DNA from: JACMOY01 sp038322575
GTDB lineage: Bacteria; Actinomycetota; Actinomycetes; Actinomycetales; Angustibacteraceae
DNA length: 64,000 nt
Direction: 5' to 3'
Assembly (NCBI GenBank): GCA_038322575.1
Contig: JBBQGB010000001.1
Span: forward strand, 87,834 to 151,833
Shown here: positions 1 through 8,609 of the stretch, one piece after another
Layout of the letters: each line of letters starts with the position of its first letter
Position numbering within the stretch: position 1 is the stretch's first letter
Notes under the pieces: generated by a model
What the model saw: only the letters and a program-made list of their open reading frames with translations
Told to the model about the DNA's origin: nothing
Databases searched by the model: none
Made by a program: the position numbers and the translations under genes

Positions 1-1050
1 GACGTCGCCATCGCCGCGACGACCCAGATCGGTGACCAGGGCCTGACCCTGGGGCGGATGGCCGCCCTGCTGTCGGGCCTGCCGCGCTCGGTGCCCGGCT
101 TCTCGATCGACCGCATGTGCGCCGGCGCGATGACCGCGGTGACCACGACGGCGTCCGGCATCGCGTTCGGCGCCTACGACGTGGTGATCGCCGGCGGCGT
201 CGAGCACATGGGCCACCACCCGATGGGCGAGGGCGTCGACCCCAACCCGCGGATCGTGGCCGAGCGCCTGGTCGACCCCTCGGCGCTGGTGATGGGCTCG
301 ACCGCCGAGAACCTGCACGACCGCTACCCCGGCATCACCAAGGACCGCTGCGACGCGTTCGCCGTCGCCAGCCAGCGCAAGCTGGCCCGGGCCTACGACG
401 ACGGGCGGATCCAGCCCGACCTGGTGCCGGTCGCCACCCGCGACGTCGACCAGGGCTGGGGGCTGGCCACCACCGACGAGCCGCCGCGCCCGGGCACGAC
501 CACCGCCGACCTGGCGGCGCTGAAGACCCCGTTCCGTGCCCACGGGCGGGTGACCGCCGGCAACGCCGCCGGGCTCAACGACGGCGCGACCGCCTGCCTG
601 CTCGCCTCGGCGGACGCCGCCGCCGAGCTGGGTCTGGCGGCGCGCATGCGCCTGGTCTCGTACGCCTTCGTCGGCGTCGAGCCCGAGGTCATGGGCATCG
701 GCCCGGTCCCGGCCACCGAGAAGGCGCTGCGCCAAGCGGGGCTGACCATCGACGACATCGGCCTGTTCGAGCTCAACGAGGCGTTCGCCGTCCAGGTGCT
801 GGCCTTCCTCGACCACTTCGCCATCGCGGACGACGACCCCCGGGTCAACGAGTACGGCGGCGCCATCGCGGTCGGCCACCCGCTCGCCTCCTCGGGCGTG
901 CGGCTGATGACCCAGCTGGCCCGCCAGTTCGAGGCGCACCCCGACGTCCGGTACGGCCTGACCGCCATGTGCATCGGCATCGGCATGGGCGGCGCCGTCA
1001 TCTGGGAGAACCCCCACCACGCCGACTACGGCCAGGAGGACGCAGCCTGA
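1..1050 (+). CDS. fadA: Acetyl-CoA C-acyltransferase (thiolase), 5' end outside the window
   Basis: This is the last enzyme of beta-oxidation, which cleaves 3-ketoacyl-CoA with CoA. Reading is open from base 1, so the N-terminus lies to the left; 349 codons are visible. The nucleophilic Cys is in DRMCAGAM near visible residue 40. The C-terminal half carries NEAFAVQ, the catalytic His in AVGHPLASSG and the second Cys in AMCIGIGMGG, so the active site is complete. Its stop TGA overlaps the ATG of the next gene (ATGA), which implies translational coupling with the FadB-like partner and a two-subunit trifunctional complex. Family assignment is secure; chain-length preference cannot be read from the sequence. 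Confidence 0.93.
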   Translation, partial: DVAIAATTQIGDQGLTLGRMAALLSGLPRSVPGFSIDRMCAGAMTAVTTTASGIAFGAYDVVIAGGVEHMGHHPMGEGVDPNPRIVAERLVDPSALVMGSTAENLHDRYPGITKDRCDAFAVASQRKLARAYDDGRIQPDLVPVATRDVDQGWGLATTDEPPRPGTTTADLAALKTPFRAHGRVTAGNAAGLNDGATACLLASADAAAELGLAARMRLVSYAFVGVEPEVMGIGPVPATEKALRQAGLTIDDIGLFELNEAFAVQVLAFLDHFAIADDDPRVNEYGGAIAVGHPLASSGVRLMTQLARQFEAHPDVRYGLTAMCIGIGMGGAVIWENPHHADYGQEDAA

Positions 1051-3179
1051 TGACCACCACCGACACCGTCGCCGAGGACCTCGCTGCGGCCACCACCGAC
1101 GAGCGGGTCACCCGCTTCCCGGTCCGCGACGTGCAGCTGCCCGGCGGGGGCACGCTCGCGCTGATCACCATGGACAATGGCTTCGACCACACCAAGCCGA
1201 CCACGTTCGGCCCGCGCGGCCTGCTCGGCCTGCGCGCCGCCCTCGACACCCTGACCGCCCGCGCCGAAGCCGGTGAGATCGTCGCCGTCGCCGTCACGGG
1301 CAAGCCGTTCGTCTTCGCCGTCGGCGCCGACCTCAAGGACGTCGGGCAGCTGGCCACCCGCGACCAGGCCCTGGCCGTCGCCAGGCTGGGTCACGACCAG
1401 TTCCGCCGGCTCGGTGAGCTGCCGGTGCCCAGCTTCGCGTTCGTCAACGGCGCCGCGCTCGGCGGCGGCGTCGAGATCGCGTTGCACTGCACCTACCGGA
1501 CGATCTCGACCGGCGTCAGCGCCGTGGCCCTGCCCGAGGTGTTCCTCGGCCTGGTGCCCGGCTGGGGCGGCGCCCACCTGCTGCCGAACCTCATCGGGGT
1601 GGCCGGTGCGCTGAAGGTCATCGTCGAGAACCCGCTGAGCCAGAACAGGATGATGACCGGCCCGCAGGCCCTGGCGATGGGCATCGCCGACGCCGGATTC
1701 GAGCCCGCCGACTTCCTCGCCCGGTCGCTGCGCTGGGCCGCCGACGTCCTGAGCGGTGCCGTCCAGGTCGAGCGCCCGCCGGTCGACCGCGACGAGCGCA
1801 CCTGGCGGGCGGCGCTGGACGCGGCCAGGGCGTTCGCCGACGCCAAGGTCGGTCGGGCTGCACCGGCGGCCTACCGCGCCCTCGAACTCGTCGACCTGGC
1901 CCGCACCGCCGACCGCGACGCCGGCTTCGCCGCCGAGGACCAGACGCTCGCCGACCTGATCATGAGCGAGGAGTTCCGCAGCGGCGTCTACGCCCTCGAC
2001 CTGGTGCAGCGCCGCGCCAAGCGGCCGGCCGGCGCACCCGACCGCGCCCTGGCCCGTGCGGTCACCAAGGTGGGCGTCGTCGGCGCGGGGCTGATGGCCG
2101 CGCAGCTGGCGCTGCTGATGGCTCAGCGGCTCGAGGTGCCGGTCGTCATGACCGACCTCGACCAGACCCGGGTCGACCGGGGCGTCGGCTGGGTGCACGC
2201 CCAGCTCGGCGACCAGCTGGCCAAGGGGCGCCTGACCCCCGACCGGGCGAACCGGCTGCGCGCTCTGGTCACCGGCTCGACGTCCAAGGCCGACTTCGCC
2301 GACGCCGACCTGGTGATCGAGGCCGTGTTCGAGCAGATGGACGTCAAGCAGCAGGTGCTCGCCGAGGTCGAGGCGGTCGTCTCGCCTGAGGCGGTGCTGG
2401 CCACCAACACCTCGTCGCTGTCGATCACCGAGATGGCGTCCGGGCTGCAGCACCCGGGTCGGGTCGTGGGGTTCCACTTCTTCAACCCGGTCGCCGTCAT
2501 GCCGCTGGTCGAGGTGGTCCGCGGGGCGGCGACCACCGACGTCGCCGTCGCGACGACCCTGGCCACCGCAGCGACGCTGCGCAAGACCGCGATCCTGGTC
2601 AAGGACTCCCCCTCGTTCGTCGTCAACCGACTGCTCGGCCGGTTCATGGGCGAGGTCAGCCGCGTCGTCGACGAGGGCACCCCGATCGAGGTGGCCGACC
2701 GCGCCTTCGCCGGCCTCGCGCCGATGCCGCCGTTCGTGCTGCTGTCGCTGGTCGGCCCGGCCATCGCGCTGCACAACGCCGAGACGTTGCACGCCGCCTT
2801 CCCCGACCGGTTCCACGTCTCGCCGATGCTGCGCCGGCTGGTCGCTGCCGGCAAGCCCGGGCTGTACGGTCCCGACCCCACGCACCCCGCCCCGGACCCC
2901 GAGGTCGCCGCCCTGATGGAGGTGCCGGCCGACCCGGTCGTCCTCACCCGCGAGCAGGTCCGCGCGCAGGTGCTCGGGGCCCTCGCCGACGAGGCCCGCC
3001 GCATGCTCGACGAGGGGGTCGTCGCGGCGCCGCAGGACCTCGACCTGGCGATGATCACCGGGGCCGGGTTCTCGTTCTGGAACGGCGGACTCACCCCCCT
3101 GCTCGACCGCACAGGGGTGGCCGAGCAGCGGGCCGGACGCCGGTTCCTGCCGCGCGGCGCGGCGAGCCTGCCCGGCTGA
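1050..3179 (+). CDS. fadB: FadB-like enoyl-CoA hydratase / 3-hydroxyacyl-CoA dehydrogenase
   Basis: A bifunctional beta-oxidation protein of 709 residues. The N-terminal crotonase domain has the oxyanion region AVGADLKDV (about 88-96), the Glu in GGGVEIAL (about 137) and the second Glu in LPEVFLGLVPGWGG (about 165). The Rossmann motif GVVGAGLM follows near 341 and the dehydrogenase His motif HFFNPV near 475, then a C-terminal 3HCDH domain. A longer in-frame reading begins at 117, but that part is a shadow of the thiolase. The start at 1050 is chosen because it overlaps the thiolase stop in the usual ATGA arrangement. Together the pair turns enoyl-CoA into acetyl-CoA plus a shortened acyl-CoA. 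Confidence 0.93.
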   Translation: MTTTDTVAEDLAAATTDERVTRFPVRDVQLPGGGTLALITMDNGFDHTKPTTFGPRGLLGLRAALDTLTARAEAGEIVAVAVTGKPFVFAVGADLKDVGQLATRDQALAVARLGHDQFRRLGELPVPSFAFVNGAALGGGVEIALHCTYRTISTGVSAVALPEVFLGLVPGWGGAHLLPNLIGVAGALKVIVENPLSQNRMMTGPQALAMGIADAGFEPADFLARSLRWAADVLSGAVQVERPPVDRDERTWRAALDAARAFADAKVGRAAPAAYRALELVDLARTADRDAGFAAEDQTLADLIMSEEFRSGVYALDLVQRRAKRPAGAPDRALARAVTKVGVVGAGLMAAQLALLMAQRLEVPVVMTDLDQTRVDRGVGWVHAQLGDQLAKGRLTPDRANRLRALVTGSTSKADFADADLVIEAVFEQMDVKQQVLAEVEAVVSPEAVLATNTSSLSITEMASGLQHPGRVVGFHFFNPVAVMPLVEVVRGAATTDVAVATTLATAATLRKTAILVKDSPSFVVNRLLGRFMGEVSRVVDEGTPIEVADRAFAGLAPMPPFVLLSLVGPAIALHNAETLHAAFPDRFHVSPMLRRLVAAGKPGLYGPDPTHPAPDPEVAALMEVPADPVVLTREQVRAQVLGALADEARRMLDEGVVAAPQDLDLAMITGAGFSFWNGGLTPLLDRTGVAEQRAGRRFLPRGAASLPG

Positions 3180-3186
3180 CCCCCTC

Positions 3187-3192
3187 TAGCGT
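3187..3192 (+). promoter_or_regulatory. -10 box TAGCGT, leaderless start of the hydroxybutyrate dehydrogenase
   Basis: TAGCGT fits the actinobacterial -10 pattern TANNNT. Seven bases separate it from ATG 3200, so the transcript should begin at the start codon. This favours ATG 3200 over the in-frame GTG at 3191. Confidence 0.55.
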
Positions 3193-3199
3193 GGGCGCC

Positions 3200-3979
3200 A
3201 TGTCGCCCACCCAGAACCCGCCCCCAGGCCTGCTCGACCTCACCGGCCGCACCGCCCTGGTCACCGGGGCGGCCAGCGGGATCGGCGCCGCGTGCGCCCG
3301 CCGGCTGGGCGCCGCGGGGGCGCGCCTGGTGCTGGTCGACGTCGCCGCCGACCCGCTCGCCGCGCTCGCCGCCGAGCTCGGGGCGACCGGCACGACGTGC
3401 GACCTGTCCGACCTGGCCGCGGTCGACGCGCTCGACCTCAGCGAGGTCGACGTCCTGGTCAACAACGCCGGCCTGCAGCACGTCGCCCCGGTGCACGAGT
3501 TCCCGACCCAGGTGTTCAGCACGATCCTGGCGGTCATGCTCGAGAGCCCGTTCCGCCTGGTGCGCTCGGCTCTGCCCGGCATGTACGACCGCGGCTGGGG
3601 CCGGATCGTCAACGTCTCGTCCGTGCACGGGCTGCGGGCCTCGCCGTTCAAGGTCGCCTACGTCGCCGCCAAGCACGGCCTGGAGGGCCTGAGCAAGGTG
3701 GTGGCGCTGGAGGCCGCCGCGCACGGGGTCACGAGCAACTGCGTCAACCCGGCGTACGTGCGCACCCCACTGGTCGAGAGGCAGCTCGCCGACCAGGCGG
3801 TGGCGCACGGCGTCAGCCCCGAGCGCGTGCTGGACGAGGTGCTGCTCGCACCCGTGGCCCTCAAGCGGCTCGTCGAGCCCGCCGAGGTCGCCGAGCTGGT
3901 CGCCTTCCTGTGCGGCCCCGCCGCCGCCTCGATCACCGGGACGTCGCTGGCCATGGACGGCGGGTGGACGGCGCACTGA
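3200..3979 (+). CDS. 3-hydroxybutyrate dehydrogenase-like SDR
   Basis: A classical short-chain dehydrogenase of 259 residues. TGAASGIG near residue 20 binds the dinucleotide, NNAG follows, and the catalytic Ser is in NVSSVHG with YVAAK about 153-158. The C-terminal half (VNPAYVRTPLVERQ, then an ending in DGGWTAH) is what I associate with D-3-hydroxybutyrate dehydrogenases, which interconvert 3-hydroxybutyrate and acetoacetate with NAD. Its place 20 bases behind the beta-oxidation pair fits ketone-body or polyhydroxybutyrate use. It has its own leaderless promoter, so it may be expressed separately. Other SDR substrates cannot be excluded. Confidence 0.8.
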   Translation: MSPTQNPPPGLLDLTGRTALVTGAASGIGAACARRLGAAGARLVLVDVAADPLAALAAELGATGTTCDLSDLAAVDALDLSEVDVLVNNAGLQHVAPVHEFPTQVFSTILAVMLESPFRLVRSALPGMYDRGWGRIVNVSSVHGLRASPFKVAYVAAKHGLEGLSKVVALEAAAHGVTSNCVNPAYVRTPLVERQLADQAVAHGVSPERVLDEVLLAPVALKRLVEPAEVAELVAFLCGPAAASITGTSLAMDGGWTAH

Positions 3980-4091
3980 CCCCGCTCACGCAGCGTCGAA
4001 CCTCGGTCGCCACCGGCCACGCCGTTCACCCGTTGGCATGACGATGCCGCCCCCGGCCCGTCCCAGCAGGAACAGGGCCCCGCCGGCGGGC

Positions 4092-4097
4092 TACCGT
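4092..4097 (+). promoter_or_regulatory. -10 box TACCGT, leaderless
   Basis: TACCGT lies 6 bases before ATG 4104 and decides that start over the ATG at 4038. Confidence 0.45.
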
Positions 4098-4103
4098 CAG
4101 GGC

Positions 4104-4994
4104 ATGGGTGCCTCGACGAGCGACCGGCCGGTGACGGCTGTCGCGCTGCGCCGATGCGCGCTGGCCGTCAGCGTCCTGGACGACATCCCGCTCGAGCCGC
4201 GCCAGCACGGCGTCCTGCTCGGTCGCGACTGGGACGACCCGGTGCGCATCACGGTGCCGTGGGTGCGCCTGGAGCAGGCACTGGCCGGCGCCGACCCCGA
4301 GTCGCTCGCGGCCCGGCTGCGGGTACGGGACTGGATGCGTGCGCGCACGGCGCTGACGGACGGACCGGCGGCCGTGCGCCGCAGGCTGGTACCGCTGGGC
4401 CTGCCCGCGGGCCACGCGCTGCACCCTGGGGCCGCGTGGGTCCGCGAGCCAGTGGCCGGCGGCCTGATCGGCCTGGGCCTCGGCCTGCGGGTGGCGGTCC
4501 CCTCCACGACCGGTGTCGCGGACGACGCGGTGGTCGCCCTCGCGCCCAGCGCCCTGGCCTGCGCCGGGTTCGACGCCCGCCACTGGTGGCCACCGGTGCG
4601 TGAGCGGCTCGACGAGCTCGCGCTGCTGGCCATCGAGCGCCTCACCCGCGACGGCGGCGGCCTGCTGACCCCGACCGGCGGTTGCGACGTCCTCACCCTG
4701 CTCGGCTCACGCTGGCTGCGCGAGCACCTGGCCGACGGCGACGGCACGGGCATGCGCGCCCTGGCCGCGCCGATGCGCACGCGGGCGTGGTTCGACCTGG
4801 CGCGCATCGACCCGGCGTTCGTGGCCGCGGCCGCCACAGCGACCGGCGAGGAGCACCGCGGTGTCAGCCGCCCGCTCCTCGTGACCGCCGACGAGGTCGC
4901 GCTGGCGCCCGCGGCGTCGCCGCAGGCGTTGGCCCAGCTGGCCCTGCTCGACGCCTCCGCCGCCGACCCGATGCTGCCAGGCGTCTACCGCTAG
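4104..4994 (+). CDS. Unrecognised protein, 296 residues
   Basis: I do not recognise the family. The protein is Ala/Leu/Arg-rich and looks soluble, with no signal peptide or membrane segment. Codon use matches its neighbours, with strong third-position GC over the whole length. Visible landmarks are a PVRITVPW stretch near residue 40, a Gly/Leu-rich segment GLIGLGLGLRV in the middle, GFDARHWW around two thirds, and an acidic C-terminus ending MLPGVYR. An in-frame ATG exists at 4038, but the -10 box at 4092-4097 lies between the two, so 4104 is preferred. It stands alone between the hydroxybutyrate dehydrogenase and the HNH gene. Confidence 0.7.
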   Translation: MGASTSDRPVTAVALRRCALAVSVLDDIPLEPRQHGVLLGRDWDDPVRITVPWVRLEQALAGADPESLAARLRVRDWMRARTALTDGPAAVRRRLVPLGLPAGHALHPGAAWVREPVAGGLIGLGLGLRVAVPSTTGVADDAVVALAPSALACAGFDARHWWPPVRERLDELALLAIERLTRDGGGLLTPTGGCDVLTLLGSRWLREHLADGDGTGMRALAAPMRTRAWFDLARIDPAFVAAAATATGEEHRGVSRPLLVTADEVALAPAASPQALAQLALLDASAADPMLPGVYR

Positions 4995-5011
4995 AAGGTG
5001 CAGCCGGGGTC

Positions 5012-5040
5012 TTGCGGTGGTGACTGGCGGCCGGTAGAAT
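5012..5040 (+). promoter_or_regulatory. Promoter of the first DUF222-HNH gene (TTGCGG, 17 bp, TAGAAT)
   Basis: The -35 box TTGCGG is at 5012-5017 and the -10 box TAGAAT at 5035-5040, with 17 bases between. Seven bases then lead to GTG 5048, so the transcript is leaderless. The same boxes and spacings recur at the second copy (47772-47800). Confidence 0.75.
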
Positions 5041-5055
5041 CGAACACGTGTTCGA
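5040..5055. promoter_or_regulatory. SOS box (LexA operator), perfect palindrome
   Basis: TCGAACACGTGTTCGA is a perfect 16-bp palindrome and matches the mycobacterial/actinobacterial SOS box TCGAAC(N4)GTTCGA at every fixed base. It abuts the -10 box, covers the expected transcription start and contains the GTG start codon. LexA bound here would block transcription until DNA damage. Confidence 0.8.
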
Positions 5056-6478
5056 GACTGCGAGGTTTGAGGTGACGCCACTGTGTGGCGTGCGCCGGCG
5101 CCTGACCGTCCTGGGCGAGGAGCTGGGCGCGCTGGACGTTCGGGATGCCACCGACGCCGAGCATGTCGCGTTGTTGGGTGAGCTGGAGGCGTTGAAGTGT
5201 CGGGTCGAGGGGGCGCAGGTGGTGGCCGCGGCGGCGTTGGACGTCTCGGTGCGCGCGGCCCACGCCGCGAGCGGGGTGCCCGCAGAACGGCTGGGGCAGG
5301 GCGTGGGGTTGCAGGTGGCGTTGGCGCGCCGTGAGTCCCACCACCGGGGTGAGCGGCACCTGGGTCTGGCCCGGGTGCTGACCCGTGAGCTGCCGTGCAC
5401 GCTGGCCGCGCTGCGGGCGGGGTTGGTCAGCGAGTGGCGGGCGACCGTGGTGGCCCGCGAGACGGCGTGTCTGTCCCGTGAGCACCGGGGCGAGGTCGAC
5501 CAGGAGCTCGGTGACCTCGGCCCCTCGACGTGGGGGCGGTGGGGTGAGCGTGAGCTGGTCGGGGAGCTGCGCCGCCGCGCCTACCGGCTGGACCCAGCGT
5601 CGGTGGTGGCGCGCCGCCGGCGGGCGGAGTCGCAGCGGTCGGTGTCGCTTCGCCCGGCCCCGGACTGCATGACCTACCTGACCGCACTGCTACCCGTGGT
5701 CACGGGTGTCGGGGTGTTCGCCGAGCTGACCCGCGCCGCCGACACCGCCCGCGCCGCCGGTGACGAGCGGGGTCGGGGGCAGGTGATGGCCGACACCCTG
5801 GCCACCCGCCTGCTTTCCCAACCCGACGGCGGCGCACCCAAGGTCCCGGTGACCGTGAACGTGGTCGTCTCCGACGAGGCCCTGCTCGGCGACACCGCCA
5901 ATACCGGCACCTGCGACACCGGCGGCGTGGGTACCCGCGGCCTTGACGGCAACGACGACATCGCTCACGTGCAGGGGTACGGGGTGGTGCCAGCCGCCCT
6001 GGCCCGCCAGGTCGCCGGCGCCGCCCCGGACGCGCAGGTGGCGCTGCGCCGGCTGTACGCGAACCCCACCACCGGGGCGCTGGTGGCGATGGACTCCCGG
6101 TCCCGCTGCTTCCCACCCGCCCTGGCCGAGTTCATCCGGCTGCGCGACCGCACCTGCCGCACACCCTGGTGCGACGCCCCGATCCGGCACATCGACCACA
6201 TCCGGGCACACGCCGACGGCGGGCCGACGTCCGCCGCCAACGCCCAAGGACTGTGCGAGGCCTGCAACCAGGCCAAAGCCGCCCCCGGCTGGACAGCGAT
6301 CGCGAGCGACACGACCGCGCACACGGTCACGCTGACGACACCGTCCGGCGCGACGTACGACGCCACCGCACCACCGACAGCGCGGCCCCTGCCCCTCGGC
6401 CGACCCCGCCCCGACCGAGTCGAGTCATCCTGGGTCGAGTGGGCCATTGAAGTCACGCTTCCCAAGCACGCCGCCTGA
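5048..6478 (+). CDS. DUF222 / HNH endonuclease (13E12 repeat family), copy 1
   Basis: A 476-residue protein with a long helical DUF222 region (about 30-330) and a C-terminal HNH nuclease motif (about 371-412). The motif includes the zinc Cys pairs in CRTPWC and CEAC, the HIDHIRAHADGG core and a terminal Asn/Lys region. HNH nucleases cut DNA with one metal ion; the role of the 13E12 family is not established. The second copy at 46361-47764 is almost identical from about residue 50 to 250, while the first 40 residues differ. A full promoter with an SOS box precedes the GTG start. The DNA is as GC-rich as its surroundings. Confidence 0.88.
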   Translation: MFETARFEVTPLCGVRRRLTVLGEELGALDVRDATDAEHVALLGELEALKCRVEGAQVVAAAALDVSVRAAHAASGVPAERLGQGVGLQVALARRESHHRGERHLGLARVLTRELPCTLAALRAGLVSEWRATVVARETACLSREHRGEVDQELGDLGPSTWGRWGERELVGELRRRAYRLDPASVVARRRRAESQRSVSLRPAPDCMTYLTALLPVVTGVGVFAELTRAADTARAAGDERGRGQVMADTLATRLLSQPDGGAPKVPVTVNVVVSDEALLGDTANTGTCDTGGVGTRGLDGNDDIAHVQGYGVVPAALARQVAGAAPDAQVALRRLYANPTTGALVAMDSRSRCFPPALAEFIRLRDRTCRTPWCDAPIRHIDHIRAHADGGPTSAANAQGLCEACNQAKAAPGWTAIASDTTAHTVTLTTPSGATYDATAPPTARPLPLGRPRPDRVESSWVEWAIEVTLPKHAA

Positions 6479-6619
6479 CGGTTCAGCGGTCGGTCGCAGT
6501 GTCGACGACCCTTGCGCGCGCGGCGTGAGCGCCTGAGCGGCAAGCTGGACGACCCCGAACCCGCCGTCCGAGTCACGCCAGACACCACGAACCAGTCAGG
6601 CGCACCAAGGACGCACGAC

Positions 6620-7369
6620 TCACCGCAGGTACGACGCGCCGTTCACGTCGATGATCGTGCCGGTCGAGAACGCTGCCTCGGGCGAGGCCAGCCACAGCAC
6701 CGCGGCGGCCACCTCGTGCGGCTCGGCGACCCGGCCCAGCGGCGACTGCGCCCGGACGGCGTCGCCGCCGGGGCCGTCGAGCACCTCGCGGGCCATCTCG
6801 GTCTGCACGAAGCCCGGCGCGACCGTGCCGACCCGGATGCCGTGCGGCGCCAGCGCCACGGCCAGCGACTGGCCCATCGCGTTCATCCCCGCCTTGGAGG
6901 CGCCGTACGCCGGGCAGGCGGGCTCGCCGCGGAACGCCCCGCGGCTCGACACGTTGACGACGGCGCCGCCACCGCGGGCGACCAGGTGAGGGACGGCGCA
7001 GAACGTGGCGTTGGCGGCGGCCACCAGGTTGACCGCCAGCGTGGTCGACCACGCCGCCTGCCACTGCTCGTAGGTGGACTCCAGCGGGGGGTGGGCCAGG
7101 AACACGCCGGCGTTGTTGACCAGCACGTCCAGTCCCCCGAGCAGGTCGGCCGCCTCGTCCACGCAGCGCTGCACCTGCGCGGGGTCGGCCAGCTCGGCCT
7201 GCACCCGGACGTGACCGGCGCCGGGCAGCTCTTCGAGCAACGCGGCGGCGGCGTCCGCGCTCGACCCGTAGTGGACCGCAACCCGGTCGCCCGCCTGCGC
7301 GAACGCAGTGGCCACGGCCCGGCCGATCCCGCGCGCGCCACCGGTGACCAGGACCGCGCGACCGGTCAC
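6620..7369 (-). CDS. SDR-family oxidoreductase (3-oxoacyl-ACP reductase-like)
   Basis: A 249-residue short-chain dehydrogenase with TGGARGIGRA near residue 9, NNAGVF near 88, Ser in NVSSRG and the YGASK catalytic pair near 155. The C-terminus ends in a standard SDR pattern (IIDVNGASYLR). The GTG start overlaps the stop of the upstream PLP-enzyme gene (GTGA), so the two are translationally coupled. FabG-like sequences are common and the substrate cannot be told; the coupling suggests it acts on a product related to the PLP enzyme or the Dxs pathway, which is inference. Confidence 0.85.
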   Translation of the reverse strand: MTGRAVLVTGGARGIGRAVATAFAQAGDRVAVHYGSSADAAAALLEELPGAGHVRVQAELADPAQVQRCVDEAADLLGGLDVLVNNAGVFLAHPPLESTYEQWQAAWSTTLAVNLVAAANATFCAVPHLVARGGGAVVNVSSRGAFRGEPACPAYGASKAGMNAMGQSLAVALAPHGIRVGTVAPGFVQTEMAREVLDGPGGDAVRAQSPLGRVAEPHEVAAAVLWLASPEAAFSTGTIIDVNGASYLR

Positions 7370-8577
7370 CGGGAGGCCTCGGTGACGGCCGCGACCAGCC
7401 GGTCGACGTCGGCCACGTCGGTGTACGGCGCCAGCCCGGCGCGCACGGCTCCGGCGTCGCCCAGGCCCAGGTGGCGCGAGGCCTCGAGGGCGTAGAAGCT
7501 GCCGCCGGGGGCGTTGACGCCGCGGGCGGCCAGCGACTCGTGCACCTCGCGCGGGGTGCGCCCCGCGACCGAGAACAGCACCGTGGGGGTGCGCCGCGCC
7601 GGGTGCGTGTGCAGGGTGACGGCGTCGATCGACGCCAGCCCCTCGACCAGCCGCTCGAGCAGGTGGTCCTCGTGCCGCTCGGCGACCCGCATCGAGGCGA
7701 GCACCCGCTCGCGGCGCGACCCCTCGCCGGGGGCGAGGTCGGCGATGAACTCGACGGCGGCGGTGGTGCCGGCGAGCAGCTCGTACGGCAGCGTCCCGAG
7801 CTCGAACCGCTCGGGCACCGCGTCACTCGAGGGCAGCAGCTTGTCGGGCCGGATCGCCTGCAGCAGCTCGGGTGCGGCGACGAGAGCACCCAGGTGGGGG
7901 CCGAAGAACTTGTACGGCGAGCACGCGTAGAAGTCCGCGCCCAGCGCCACCACGTCGACCGGGACGTGCGGGGTCAGGTGCACCCCGTCGACGTGCACCA
8001 GCGCCCCGACGGTGTGGGCGGCGGCCGCGATGCCGGGGACGTCGGGCCGGGTGCCGACCAGGTTGGACGCCCCCGTCACGGCGACCAGGCGGGTGCGCTC
8101 GCCGAGCAGGGCGGTGACGGCGTCGACCGGCAGCTCGCCGGTGACCGGGTCGAAGTCGGCCCACCGCACGGTGGCTCCGACCGCCTCGGCCGCCTGCACC
8201 CACGGCCTGATGTTGGCGTCGTGGTCGAGGCGGGTGACGACCACCTCGTCACCGGGCCCCCACCCCCTGGCGAGCGTCCGGGCCAGGTCGTAGGTGAGCT
8301 GGGTCATCGACCGGCCGAACACGACGCCGCCCGGCCGGCCCCCGACCAGGTCCGCGACGGCGGCGCGGGCGGCCAGCACCACCTGGTCCGCGCGCTGCTC
8401 GCCGGCGGTGACGGTGCCGCGGTTGGCCAGGCCGGCGACCATCGTGGCCGCGACGGCGTCGGCCACCGACCGGGGCACCTGCGAGCCGCCGGGGCCGTCG
8501 AAGTGCGCGACGCCCAGCTGCAGGGCCGGGAAGGCCGATCGGACGCGGGCGACGTCGAGCTGGGTGAGCAGGTCCAT
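7366..8577 (-). CDS. Cysteine desulfurase-like aminotransferase class V protein
   Basis: A PLP-dependent protein of 403 residues that resembles the cysteine-desulfurase-like group rather than IscS or SufS. The Schiff-base Lys is in CSPYKFFGPH, with the substrate-site segment VDGVHLTPH upstream of it. The C-terminus carries NAPGGSFYA. I see no Cys in the position of the IscS/SufS active-site loop, so sulfur transfer should not be assumed. The reading frame extends to 8964 in the shadow of dxs; the start at 8577 is chosen because the recognisable domain begins there. It follows dxs by 32 bases on the same strand and overlaps the SDR gene, so a three-gene transcript is likely. Confidence 0.82.
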   Translation of the reverse strand: MDLLTQLDVARVRSAFPALQLGVAHFDGPGGSQVPRSVADAVAATMVAGLANRGTVTAGEQRADQVVLAARAAVADLVGGRPGGVVFGRSMTQLTYDLARTLARGWGPGDEVVVTRLDHDANIRPWVQAAEAVGATVRWADFDPVTGELPVDAVTALLGERTRLVAVTGASNLVGTRPDVPGIAAAAHTVGALVHVDGVHLTPHVPVDVVALGADFYACSPYKFFGPHLGALVAAPELLQAIRPDKLLPSSDAVPERFELGTLPYELLAGTTAAVEFIADLAPGEGSRRERVLASMRVAERHEDHLLERLVEGLASIDAVTLHTHPARRTPTVLFSVAGRTPREVHESLAARGVNAPGGSFYALEASRHLGLGDAGAVRAGLAPYTDVADVDRLVAAVTEASR

Positions 8578-8609
8578 GGGCGCATCCTGCCGGACGCCAC
8601 CGACAGCGG

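Noticed and set aside
5048..6478. Insertion sequence carrying the HNH gene
   Set aside because: I see no terminal inverted repeats or target-site duplications, and the homology ends inside the gene rather than at fixed borders.
7366..8577. Calling the PLP enzyme IscS or SufS
   Set aside because: No active-site Cys loop is visible and no Fe-S assembly genes are adjacent.
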